Below, piece by piece: positions 27,044-34,259 of a DNA stretch of 34,259 bases. This DNA comes from Bacteroidia bacterium (GTDB lineage Bacteria > Bacteroidota > Bacteroidia > Bacteroidales > VadinHA17): positions 1 through 34,259 of the forward strand of contig JAPLDY010000094.1 of the NCBI GenBank assembly GCA_026391595.1. The letters are read 5' to 3'. A model generated the notes under the pieces. It did not search any database. It was not told the DNA's origin and worked only from the letters and a program-made list of their open reading frames with translations. A program made the position numbers and the translations under genes. Position 1 is the first letter of the stretch; each line of letters begins with the position of its first letter.

Positions 27044-28978
27044 ATGAAGAGGATAATTAAGTTGTTTGCGGTATTTCTGTGCCTCTCCGCGACAGCAGCG
27101 GCAGGAACAATCAGACTTGGAACGGGGAATAGGATCCCGGGAATAGCCAGCTTTCCCGGTAAAACAGCCGATACCGCCTGGGTCAATTATTATGTCAGAA
27201 AGGGATTTTCACATCTGACCAAAAAATCCTACGATCTTGAGAAGGTTTTAGCATATATTGATACGGCTTGCCTGGTATGTGAAAAGGAGGAATTTGACTT
27301 TCCTTCTTCACTGCATCTTCTGAGGGCTGAATATTTTTATGAAACTGGAGATTTCAGCAGGTCTGAAACAGAGGCCTCATTAGCAGTCAAAAAAGCTGAA
27401 AATGAAATGAAATATCTCCTCCAGGCAAGATCATTGATCTTTCTCGGGAGATATTACCTGAGGACAGGCTTCTACCAGGCAAGCATTGATCAGTATAACA
27501 AGAGCATAGCGCTTGCTGATGAAAAAGATCTGAAAGGCATTAAGCCAAGAAGTTATGCCGGGCAGGCTGAGGTATTTTTGACTGTCAGCGATTATAAGGC
27601 ATACATGACAAACCTGAGAAAGATGGTTGAAGTTTCCCTTGCTGAAAATGACACGCTTGATGCAGAAGAAGGTCTCCTGCGGCTGGGAACTATACTTACA
27701 GAAGACCAAAGAGATTTCCGAAAGGCAGATTCCACCCTTAAGGAGTGTATCAGGCTGGCGCTTATCAAGAAAGATACATATTATGCAGCTTATGCGATGG
27801 CAAACACAGGATGGAATTTCTACCGTCAAAAGATGCCGGACTCCGCAATTATTTATTACCAAAAATCTCTGAACTACAGTTCGGGAAGATCTGCTAATGC
27901 CCTTGGGAATCTTGGTACAATATACCGTGATCTTGGAGATTATAACAGAGCTCTGAAATTCTATACAAAATCGCTTGACATAGCGAATGAAAGCAGGGAC
28001 TGGTATTCACTTTCATGGGTTTATAAGGATATGAGTGACCTTTACCTTACCAGGGAGGATACCTCAGGTGCTTTTAAATCCTATGTCCTTTATAAACAGT
28101 TCAATGATTCGGTGTTGTCAAAGAAGAGCACCCTGGGATTGGCTGAAGCCAGGATCAGGTATGATGCAGATGCACATAATAAAGAGATCGACCTGCTGGA
28201 ACTAAGATTGAAGAATAACAGTATTCTTAATACAGGATACACTATAGTGGTTGTTTCCCTTATTGTGATAGGACTTCTGATATTCAGAAGCAGGAGGCTG
28301 AATGAGAAGAGACGGATTAGCGAAATGAATCACAAGATATCGGAGATGACGCAGGCTAACCTGAGGCAGCAGATGAATCCTCATTTCATATTTAACACCC
28401 TCAACTCGATACAATATTATATGTATCAGAACGATAAGGTGGCTACAAACAATTATCTCACAAAGTTCTCGAGCCTAATGCGCAAAGTGCTTGATAACTC
28501 TCAGAGTACGTCTGTTCCTCTCCGCGATGAACTCGATGCATTGAATCTCTATCTTGAGCTTGAATGTTTGAGATTTAAGGATAAATTTGAATTTAAGATA
28601 ACTGTTGATGATGAGATAGATCCTCTGATGTACAAGGTGCCCACAATGCTCATTCAGCCTTATGTCGAAAACTCAATCTGTCATGGGCTCATACCTATGG
28701 AAGGTAAGGGGTTTGTAAATATTAACCTTAAACTGACTGAAGCGTGTATTGTCTGTACTATTGAAGACAACGGCATAGGCCGTGAAGCAGCTACTGAACT
28801 GAGAAAGAAGAAAGAGAAGAACCATAATTCACTTGGAACCCAGATCGCCACCTCAAGGCTTGAACTGGTGAACAGCCTGTACGGCACCAGCCTGAAGACG
28901 GTCTATACCGATCTTAAAAATGAAAAGGGAGAAGCTGACGGCACACGTGTTGAGATCCATATACCTATTCTGACATGA
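27044..28978 (+). CDS. TPR-domain sensor histidine kinase, LytS type
   Basis: This 644-aa protein has a signal peptide (LFAVFLCLSATAAAG), a periplasmic TPR region (about 50-360) and a TM helix (TGYTIVVVSLIVIGLLIF, about 397-414). Typical repeats are ARSLIFLGRYYLRTGFYQASIDQYNKSIAL and ANALGNLGTIYRDLGDYNRALKFYTKSLDIA. A LytS-type kinase follows with H447 in RQQMNPHFIFNTLNSIQYYM and the ATPase motifs ENSICHGLIPMEG and IEDNGIGREA. A coiled linker (RRLNEKRRISEMNHKISEMTQ) joins TM and kinase. The stop overlaps the regulator start by 4 bp (ATGA), so the pair is translationally coupled. The signal may be a protein or peptide bound by the TPRs (inference). Confidence 0.93.
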   Translation: MKRIIKLFAVFLCLSATAAAGTIRLGTGNRIPGIASFPGKTADTAWVNYYVRKGFSHLTKKSYDLEKVLAYIDTACLVCEKEEFDFPSSLHLLRAEYFYETGDFSRSETEASLAVKKAENEMKYLLQARSLIFLGRYYLRTGFYQASIDQYNKSIALADEKDLKGIKPRSYAGQAEVFLTVSDYKAYMTNLRKMVEVSLAENDTLDAEEGLLRLGTILTEDQRDFRKADSTLKECIRLALIKKDTYYAAYAMANTGWNFYRQKMPDSAIIYYQKSLNYSSGRSANALGNLGTIYRDLGDYNRALKFYTKSLDIANESRDWYSLSWVYKDMSDLYLTREDTSGAFKSYVLYKQFNDSVLSKKSTLGLAEARIRYDADAHNKEIDLLELRLKNNSILNTGYTIVVVSLIVIGLLIFRSRRLNEKRRISEMNHKISEMTQANLRQQMNPHFIFNTLNSIQYYMYQNDKVATNNYLTKFSSLMRKVLDNSQSTSVPLRDELDALNLYLELECLRFKDKFEFKITVDDEIDPLMYKVPTMLIQPYVENSICHGLIPMEGKGFVNINLKLTEACIVCTIEDNGIGREAATELRKKKEKNHNSLGTQIATSRLELVNSLYGTSLKTVYTDLKNEKGEADGTRVEIHIPILT

Positions 28979-29739
28979 TAAAGAAGCTGAAGACTGTTAT
29001 TGTAGATGACGAACCAAATGCAGTTGATTTCATTTATTCAGTGATCGGGGATCACTGCCCTGAACTTGAAGTAGTCGGTAAAGCATATAATGTTACTGAA
29101 GGTGTAAAAAAGATTGAAGAGGAAAAACCCGACCTGGTATTTCTCGATGTCGAAATGCCCAATGGCACCGGCTTCGACCTGCTGGCACATTTTCCGGAAA
29201 AGGAATTTGATGTGGTATTCATTACCGCGTTCAATCACTATGCAATAAAGGCAATAAAGTTCAGTGCGATTGATTATATCCTGAAGCCGCTTAATATTAC
29301 TGAGTTTATAGAAGCAGTAAAGAAAGTTCTCCTGAAACGCTCCAATTCTTCATTCCAGGGTAACGATAATTTCAAGGTTCTTATGGAAAACCTGAAGTCG
29401 CCCATCCCCTCAAGGCTGGCCATCCCAACCGCTGACGGAATGGAATACCTTAATCCAAAAGAGATAATAAGGATAGAAGCAGACAGGAGCTATTCATGGT
29501 TTTTCCTTACAGGTAACCGCAAGATACTTGTTTCAAAGAACCTCAAGGAATTCCAGGACCTGCTGAGTGACCGATATTTTTTCCGGGCGCACAATTCACA
29601 CCTTATAAACCTGAAATATGTACGTAAGTTTGTTCGCAAGGAGGGAGGTTATATTGAGATGCAGGATGGTGAACAGATCCCCATATCCAGAAACAAGAAA
29701 GATCTCTTCCTGGTTCACATGTCAAGATTCAAAGGATGA
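28975..29739 (+). CDS. LytTR-family response regulator
   Basis: This 254-aa partner of the TPR kinase overlaps its stop codon through ATGA. The receiver domain has VIVDDEPNAVDFI, phospho-acceptor D58 in LVFLDVEMPNGTGFD, VVFITAFNHYAIKAI and DYILKPLN. The LytTR DNA-binding domain (about 145-250) has IIRIEADRSYSWFFLTGNRKILVSKNLKEFQDLL and FFRAHNSHLINLKYVRKFV. It is a paralogue of the regulator at 14809-15552. Candidate targets are the neighbouring glycosidase and exported-protein genes, but no repeated operator was recognised. Confidence 0.93.
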   Translation: MIKKLKTVIVDDEPNAVDFIYSVIGDHCPELEVVGKAYNVTEGVKKIEEEKPDLVFLDVEMPNGTGFDLLAHFPEKEFDVVFITAFNHYAIKAIKFSAIDYILKPLNITEFIEAVKKVLLKRSNSSFQGNDNFKVLMENLKSPIPSRLAIPTADGMEYLNPKEIIRIEADRSYSWFFLTGNRKILVSKNLKEFQDLLSDRYFFRAHNSHLINLKYVRKFVRKEGGYIEMQDGEQIPISRNKKDLFLVHMSRFKG

Positions 29740-29745
29740 TGGCAC

Positions 29746-29773
29746 AAAAAAGAGGAGCCGTTGCCGGCCCCTC
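29746..29773 (-). terminator. Intrinsic terminator for the minus-strand secreted protein gene
   Basis: On the minus strand GAGGGGCCG and CGGCTCCTC form a stem (8 of 9 pairs) around a GCAA loop, followed by a TTTTTT run. It lies about 40 nt beyond the stop of the 29815-30300 gene and just after the stop of the convergent regulator gene, where the hairpin may also serve without a T-run. Confidence 0.65.
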
Positions 29774-29814
29774 GTTAACTAAACCCAATCTTTTTCAATT
29801 GCCTTTCAGATACA

Positions 29815-30300
29815 CTACCTTGTTGCTGTCATGCTGGTATTGGTATTAAGCAGGAAAGGGAAATAAGCTGCAATAAGCTTGGTAGCTTCAATAACCGGCT
29901 GCTGACCCGGACCAAGGACTTTCTGATGAAAATATTCTACCCTGTTAAGGTTCTCATCTGTTGTCTTGTGCCCATCGTTCTCAAAAGCTTTATCAAGTCT
30001 TTCTACTCCGAAATATACCTTATTACATACATACTGTACGGAGAGCTTATCGGAGAGAACGACATATTTCCTGCATTTGCGGTCCTTGCACACAATTATA
30101 GTCACCTCCATAGGCGTGTTTTCATAGCTGATCGTAAAAGCCTGACATTCATCCCCCTTCATTGAGACTGGATTGTCGACTGTTTCGATCTTGTAGTTTC
30201 CAAGTGCTGAAAAGGTCTGACCTTTTGCAACGACTTTCTTTCCGAATGTGACAGTGCAGATGGCTGCTAAAAGTACTGTCATTAAAATCATTTTTTTCAT
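29815..30300 (-). CDS. Small secreted protein of unknown function
   Basis: This 161-aa protein has a signal peptide (MKKMILMTVLLAAICTVTFGKK). The mature part is beta-rich near the N-terminus (TFSALGNYKIETVDNPVSM, AFTISYENTPMEVTIIVCKDRKCRKYVVLS) with four cysteines, and more helical and polar later (RLDKAFENDGHKTTDENLNRVEYFHQKV). I do not recognise a domain. Its own terminator follows. It lies between the LytTR regulator (convergent) and GH92 (same strand, upstream with a 179-bp gap), so it is probably a single-gene transcript. The gap holds no gene that I can support. Confidence 0.75.
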   Translation of the reverse strand: MKKMILMTVLLAAICTVTFGKKVVAKGQTFSALGNYKIETVDNPVSMKGDECQAFTISYENTPMEVTIIVCKDRKCRKYVVLSDKLSVQYVCNKVYFGVERLDKAFENDGHKTTDENLNRVEYFHQKVLGPGQQPVIEATKLIAAYFPFLLNTNTSMTATR

Positions 30301-30479
30301 GGCTCAAAGAATTTAATTTGTTAACTTTAAAAACGCTTTTTACTGTCCTTATTTTTTAAGATCAATTTCAATCTTTATCCCGAAATTATGCTATTAGTAT
30401 AATGCAGGAAACGGCTAAATCACAATTGGTTGGTTTGGATTGACGGATAGCAGGAAAATAGCCGGAAACCGTATCAGGA

Positions 30480-32618
30480 TTATTGATTGCTCATCCCGAA
30501 TTCCAGCGTTCCGCCTTCCATGAGGTCGGCATGTGAGATCTTAAATTCGGTCAAAGTCTTTTCATTCAGCCTGACCCATTTTAGATACCTGTTTTCTTCA
30601 GATGCATCGGGGGCAAGGATCTTAAGTTTCTTATTATTGGGGAGCTGGATAGTTATTGATTTATAGGAAGACCCATGAAGGAAGTAATAATCCTGACCGG
30701 CAACCGGGAAGAATCCGCATCGCGCAAAAAAGTAAAGAGATCCCATGGCTCCCTGATCATCATCACCCGGCAGTGAGGTTTTGGTATATTTGGGTACAAG
30801 CTGCATCCTCAGGTACTTTGCACAAAGATCCGGCCTGTTGATGAGCGGATGACAGAACCACCACAGTGTCATGAAGGAAGGCTCGTTGCCAAAATCAATA
30901 TAATTATTATCGAGAGCATGAACGAGTCGCTTTGTAAATGTCTCCGGACCGCCCATATATTCTATCATGCCGGGAATATCATGAGGGATGAAGTATGAAT
31001 AGATCCAGCAGGTGCCTTCGTAAAAATGTTTGTTGTAACCTGTTTTCGGATCTATATTGTCGAAGGTTCCGTCACTTTTTTTACCCATAATAAACCCCTT
31101 GAAACCATCGCTTTCAGCTGACACGTTCCAGATATTTTTCCAGCTGGCGGATCGTGCAGAATACTTTTGATAATCGGCTGTTTTACCCAGTCCTTTTGCC
31201 AGTGTGGCAGCACAGAAGTCATCATATGAGAACGCCAGGGTTCCTGAACCAGAGTACATCCTGTTGGAATAAAAGTGCTTCTCTCCAGGGTAATGGTACC
31301 CGTTGATTATATAATTCGGAGTCCTCATGCTGTCGGCATTGTATTTCAGTATCTTATAGGCTTCGTTCCAGTCAACTCCGGGTATCCCTTTTACATATGC
31401 GTCGGCAATTATCTTGTCAACAGTGTTGCCACCCTGACCAACAGGGCTTTCAAGTCCATTTATAAATGCTTCTGCAACATATTTGTCATGCTTATATCTG
31501 GCTATGAATGAATTGATATTTTCTGAAACCATTTCCTGATCCAGGATACACATTAGCGGGAATACCGTCTTCCATGAATCCCACATTGTATAATGATCAT
31601 CCCAGAAAGCCTCTTCAGTATTCCAGGCATTATTCCCGGTCCTGTTCCTGGGTTGTACAAAGCTATGAAACAGGTTAGTATAGAAAATAGTTTTTTCCTT
31701 TTCGGAAGCCTCGATTTTCACTTTTCCCAGTTTGGTGTTCCATGCTTTGCGTGCTTCATTTTTAAGCTTATCGAATTCCCATCCGGGGATCTCCTGTTTC
31801 AGAAGCATTTCTGCATGAGACTCACTCCTGAACGAGACAGCAATCTTGACATAAACGGGTTCATTGGCCCGGGTGCTGAATTTATAGAAAGCACCCATTC
31901 TCGAATTAATGCTTTTTTCAGCATTACTCCCGTCATTTATCTTTTCATTGATCCACGTTCCAAAACCATCAGGCTTTTTGCTGAGTACGGCATAGAAGTA
32001 CATTTTCCAGCGTGTATTGTTTGATGGCCAGTTGCCTTTGAAGGTTCCTCCGCCGGAAATGGCATTTTTTTCTTTCAGGATGTTTACATATCCGTCTTCC
32101 AGGCCGATTGCTCCTTTCAATTTTCTTGCCACATCTATGGTTACAGACGCATTAATTGTTTCGGGATAGGTAAATCTGTACAGGGCTGCATTAGCGGATG
32201 GCACCACTTCGCAGAGAATATTGCTTTTTAAAAGTTTTACCTTATAATAATAGCATCTGGCAACTTCCTCGTCCTTTTCTGATGCATAATTCTCTTCATT
32301 AATCTCCAGCCCGATCTGTGGAGCAATCAGAAAATTGCCATAGGAGCTTAGTCCTCCGGTACCCTGCGCATGAAGCTGCGCAAATCCGATTATCTTCTCT
32401 CCTCCCTTATAACCTCCGTTGTTGGGGTTAAGGGTATTTGGACTGGGGTAAACAGAAGAATGCGGAAGACAGGGTCCGGCCATGCAGGAACCTTGTCCAG
32501 CTGCACCGATCATAGGATTGACATAGTCTGCCGGCGTCATCGTTTTTTGACCTGATGCAAAAGGTGAGAAGTTTAATAAAAGGGTCAAACTTATAAAATG
32601 CAGCGCGTGTTTATACAT
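30480..32618 (-). CDS. GH92-family glycosidase (alpha-mannosidase-like), exported
   Basis: This 712-aa protein has a signal peptide (ALHFISLTLLLNFSPFASGQ). GH92 landmarks are visible: N-terminal DYVNPMIGAAGQGSCMAGPCLPHSSVYPSPNT, middle HYTMWDSWKTVFPLMCILD, C-terminal GNEPS (E579) and PGDDDQGAMGSLYFFARCGFFPVAG (D619-D621). In characterised members the Glu of GNEPS and the Asp cluster serve in calcium-dependent inverting catalysis. Some usual GH92 stretches are changed (GFAQLHAQGTGG where many members have a GFSHTHLSG-like motif), so this is a divergent subgroup and the linkage specificity is open. It is divergent from the GH43 gene and shares a 111-bp intergenic region with it. Confidence 0.88.
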   Translation of the reverse strand: MYKHALHFISLTLLLNFSPFASGQKTMTPADYVNPMIGAAGQGSCMAGPCLPHSSVYPSPNTLNPNNGGYKGGEKIIGFAQLHAQGTGGLSSYGNFLIAPQIGLEINEENYASEKDEEVARCYYYKVKLLKSNILCEVVPSANAALYRFTYPETINASVTIDVARKLKGAIGLEDGYVNILKEKNAISGGGTFKGNWPSNNTRWKMYFYAVLSKKPDGFGTWINEKINDGSNAEKSINSRMGAFYKFSTRANEPVYVKIAVSFRSESHAEMLLKQEIPGWEFDKLKNEARKAWNTKLGKVKIEASEKEKTIFYTNLFHSFVQPRNRTGNNAWNTEEAFWDDHYTMWDSWKTVFPLMCILDQEMVSENINSFIARYKHDKYVAEAFINGLESPVGQGGNTVDKIIADAYVKGIPGVDWNEAYKILKYNADSMRTPNYIINGYHYPGEKHFYSNRMYSGSGTLAFSYDDFCAATLAKGLGKTADYQKYSARSASWKNIWNVSAESDGFKGFIMGKKSDGTFDNIDPKTGYNKHFYEGTCWIYSYFIPHDIPGMIEYMGGPETFTKRLVHALDNNYIDFGNEPSFMTLWWFCHPLINRPDLCAKYLRMQLVPKYTKTSLPGDDDQGAMGSLYFFARCGFFPVAGQDYYFLHGSSYKSITIQLPNNKKLKILAPDASEENRYLKWVRLNEKTLTEFKISHADLMEGGTLEFGMSNQ

Positions 32619-32634
32619 AAAGGAAAATCCAGAA

Positions 32635-32665
32635 TTGATTTATGAAATGCTTTAAATTATCTTTG
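32635..32665 (+). promoter_or_regulatory. Promoter of the GH43 gene pair
   Basis: TATCTTTG (32658-32665) matches the -7 consensus. TTG at 32635-32637 lies 20 nt upstream as a partial -33 box. It is about 65 nt before the GH43 ATG, in the divergent GH92/GH43 region. No matching minus-strand box was found for GH92. Confidence 0.55.
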
Positions 32666-32729
32666 TTAAAATGTCCAATGCTCTGACGATATAAAGTTAT
32701 CTATTATTGTATTTATTCAACTTAGAAAT

Positions 32730-33770
32730 ATGGCAATCATTTTTAAAATAAGAACTAGCCGAAACCGGTTGTTAATACTTCCGATACTATGCTTTGCTGT
32801 TTTGAATTATACAGAAGCTCAGACCTCCCCCCGGCAGCCGGCGAAACTGGATACATTCAGGCCGGGAGAGGTATGGCCAGATGTTGACGGAAATCATATT
32901 CAGGCACATGGCGGCGGAATTATCAAAATCAGGAAAACATACTACTGGTATGGAGAGCAGCGGGGGAAAGATCTCGATCCGCAGTACCGGTATGTAAGCT
33001 GTTATTCATCCAAAGACCTTTTAAACTGGAAGTTCATGGGTAATGTGGTCAAAATGCTCCCTCCTGACTCACTGACAGGAAGATGGGTTCTTGAACGCCC
33101 CAAGGTTTTTTATAATGCCACAACAAAGAAGTATGTGATGTACTTTCATATAGACGACCGACAGTACAAAGTTGCACAGGTGGGGATAGCTGTATCAGAC
33201 AAGCCCGACGGCGAATTCAGTTATGTAAAAAGATTTCGTCCTCTGGGTCAGGAAAGCAGGGATATCGGTCAGTTCATTGATGATGACGGTACCCCGTATC
33301 TTGTATTTGAAGACCGTCCCAATGGTTTCCATATCGCTGGTTTATCGGATGATTATATGGATGTTGTAAAGGATATGACCCTGGTGAAAGCTCATATGGA
33401 AGGAGGAGCGATTGTCAATTATGAGGGTTTGTACTATTCTATCGGTTCGGGGCTTACAGGATGGAAGCCAAATCCCAATAAATATTCGACAGCTCCTACA
33501 CTTGAAGGTCCCTGGACAGAATTTAAGGACATTGCTCCGCCAGAAGCAAATACTTACGGGTCACAGTCGACAATGCTTATCAAGGTCGTTGGTACAAAGA
33601 AGACGACAGTGATCTACATGGGAGATATGTGGAAACCATCAACGCAGTGGGATTCCCGTTACTTGTGGATGCCTCTCGAATTTATTGATGGCAAACTGCG
33701 GCTGCCTCAGCCACGACCATGGAAACTGAATATTAAAACCGGTGAGGTGACTTTTCCTGATGAAAAATAA
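32730..33770 (+). CDS. GH43-type five-bladed beta-propeller glycosidase
   Basis: This 346-aa protein has an N-terminal export segment (NRLLILPILCFAVLNYTEAQ). The start RPGEVWPDVDGNHIQAHGGGIIKIRKTYYWYGE is characteristic of the GH43 subfamilies that include exo-beta-1,3-galactanase (GH43_24) and GH43_34. YRYVSCYSSKDLLNWKFMG, RWVLERPKVFYN, DIGQFIDDDGTPYLVFED, HMEGGAIVNYEGLYY and YGSQSTMLIKV mark later blades. The Glu in MEGGA is the likely general acid. The subfamily cannot be fixed by eye, so galactan, arabinan and xylan side chains are all possible substrates. The next GH43 gene starts 67 nt downstream and is probably in the same operon. Confidence 0.87.
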   Translation: MAIIFKIRTSRNRLLILPILCFAVLNYTEAQTSPRQPAKLDTFRPGEVWPDVDGNHIQAHGGGIIKIRKTYYWYGEQRGKDLDPQYRYVSCYSSKDLLNWKFMGNVVKMLPPDSLTGRWVLERPKVFYNATTKKYVMYFHIDDRQYKVAQVGIAVSDKPDGEFSYVKRFRPLGQESRDIGQFIDDDGTPYLVFEDRPNGFHIAGLSDDYMDVVKDMTLVKAHMEGGAIVNYEGLYYSIGSGLTGWKPNPNKYSTAPTLEGPWTEFKDIAPPEANTYGSQSTMLIKVVGTKKTTVIYMGDMWKPSTQWDSRYLWMPLEFIDGKLRLPQPRPWKLNIKTGEVTFPDEK

Positions 33771-33837
33771 TTTGTAACAGCCATCAAGACACAACCCATA
33801 TGCCAGAGTTATGAGCCAGGCTATAAAATAATTAAAA

Positions 33838-34259
33838 ATGAAATTCAAATTTTTATCTCAGCTATCGCTTCTTCTTTTAATAAGCAATCATTTCCTGAGT
33901 TCCCAGACACCGTATGTTTCCAAAGTATGGATACCTGACAATGGTGATGGCACCTACAAAAATCCCATCATCAATGCCGATTATTCTGATCCGGATGCAA
34001 TAAGGGTTGGCGATGATTATTACCTGACTGCCTCCAGTTTTACCTGCGCTCCCGCCTTACCTGTTCTTCATTCAAAAGACCTTGTAAACTGGACGATCAT
34101 AGGACATGCTCTTGATAGGCAGGTGCCTCCCGATGTATTTGATAAGACACAGCAGGGCAAGGGGGTATGGGCTCCGGCAATCCGCTTTCATAACGGTGAA
34201 TTTTATATTTTTTACCCTGATCCGGATTATGGAATTTATATGGTTAAAACAAAAGATCC
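33838..34259 (+). CDS. GH43 glycosidase (xylosidase/arabinofuranosidase-like), truncated by window end
   Basis: This ORF is open to the right edge, so only the first 140 codons are seen and it is absent from the ORF track. From the ATG at 33838 it encodes a signal peptide (FKFLSQLSLLLLISNHFLSSQ). Then comes a classic GH43 first blade, YKNPIINADYSDPDAIRVGDDYYLTASSF, in which the Asp of ADYSDPD is the expected catalytic base. LPVLHSKDLVNWTIIGHAL and GVWAPAIRFHNGEFYIFYPDPDYGIYMVKTKD follow. This pattern fits beta-xylosidase/arabinofuranosidase-like GH43 (GH43_12-like, from memory). It follows the other GH43 gene by 67 nt. The rest of the protein is outside the window. Confidence 0.9.
   Translation, partial: MKFKFLSQLSLLLLISNHFLSSQTPYVSKVWIPDNGDGTYKNPIINADYSDPDAIRVGDDYYLTASSFTCAPALPVLHSKDLVNWTIIGHALDRQVPPDVFDKTQQGKGVWAPAIRFHNGEFYIFYPDPDYGIYMVKTKD

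Noticed and set aside
27431-27862. 143-aa minus-strand ORF inside the TPR kinase
   Set aside because: Antisense to clear TPR repeats; shadow.
31593-32024. 143-aa plus-strand ORF inside the GH92 gene
   Set aside because: Antisense to GH92 coding sequence with no independent support.

Overview
The window reads as a chromosomal segment of a Bacteroidota member, probably Bacteroidales or Marinilabiliales-like; the exact family is inference. The evidence is a primary sigma factor of the short Bacteroidota type (286 aa, no region 1.1), several promoters with the Bacteroidota TAnnTTTG -7 box, many Sec-exported proteins, two LytS/LytTR pairs with propeller or TPR sensors, and a run of GH92/GH43-type glycosidases. 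No rRNA, tRNA, CRISPR array, integrase or transposase was seen.

Layout. (1) 141-4932: an exported TPR repeat protein split by one in-frame TAA, then an outer-membrane beta-barrel protein. (2) 5268-7238: gyrB, behind a 335 bp leader with a palindromic repeat and a promoter. (3) 11824 down to 7276, minus strand: dapF, rlmN, dacB and a DUF362/ferredoxin protein, all codirectional and closely spaced except for a striking 10-bp-periodic palindrome between dapF and rlmN. (4) 12063-14506: a DegP/HtrA protease and rpoD, the latter with a near-textbook Bacteroidota promoter. (5) 18616 down to 14809, minus strand: a two-component propeller sensor kinase overlapping its LytTR response regulator; the kinase gene contains a perfect 15-bp inverted repeat. 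(6) 18706-20721: uvrB. (7) 23052 down to 20728, minus strand: a small membrane protein, an L-2-hydroxyglutarate-oxidase-like flavoprotein whose promoter lies inside a 15-bp inverted repeat, and an exported SAM methyltransferase. (8) 23197-34259: an accessory carbohydrate/signalling region with a GH65-like lipoprotein, an exported unknown protein, an exported cytidine-deaminase-like protein, a TPR-LytS kinase with LytTR regulator, a secreted unknown protein, a GH92 glycosidase, and two GH43 enzymes of which the last runs off the window.

How it fits together. The left two thirds is mostly housekeeping (topology, repair, cell wall and lysine precursors, rRNA modification, envelope quality control, transcription) with one embedded signalling pair. 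The right third looks like part of a glycan-degradation locus: exported glycosidases that would trim alpha-mannosidic and arabinose/xylose/galactose-type decorations, next to a second LytS/LytTR pair. No SusC/SusD pair is inside the window, so a complete polysaccharide utilisation locus cannot be claimed. The least ordinary items are the interrupted TPR gene, the intragenic palindrome, the palindrome-framed flavoprotein promoter, the helically phased CACAGAG repeat, and two signal-peptide-bearing versions of normally cytoplasmic enzyme folds (methyltransferase and deaminase).
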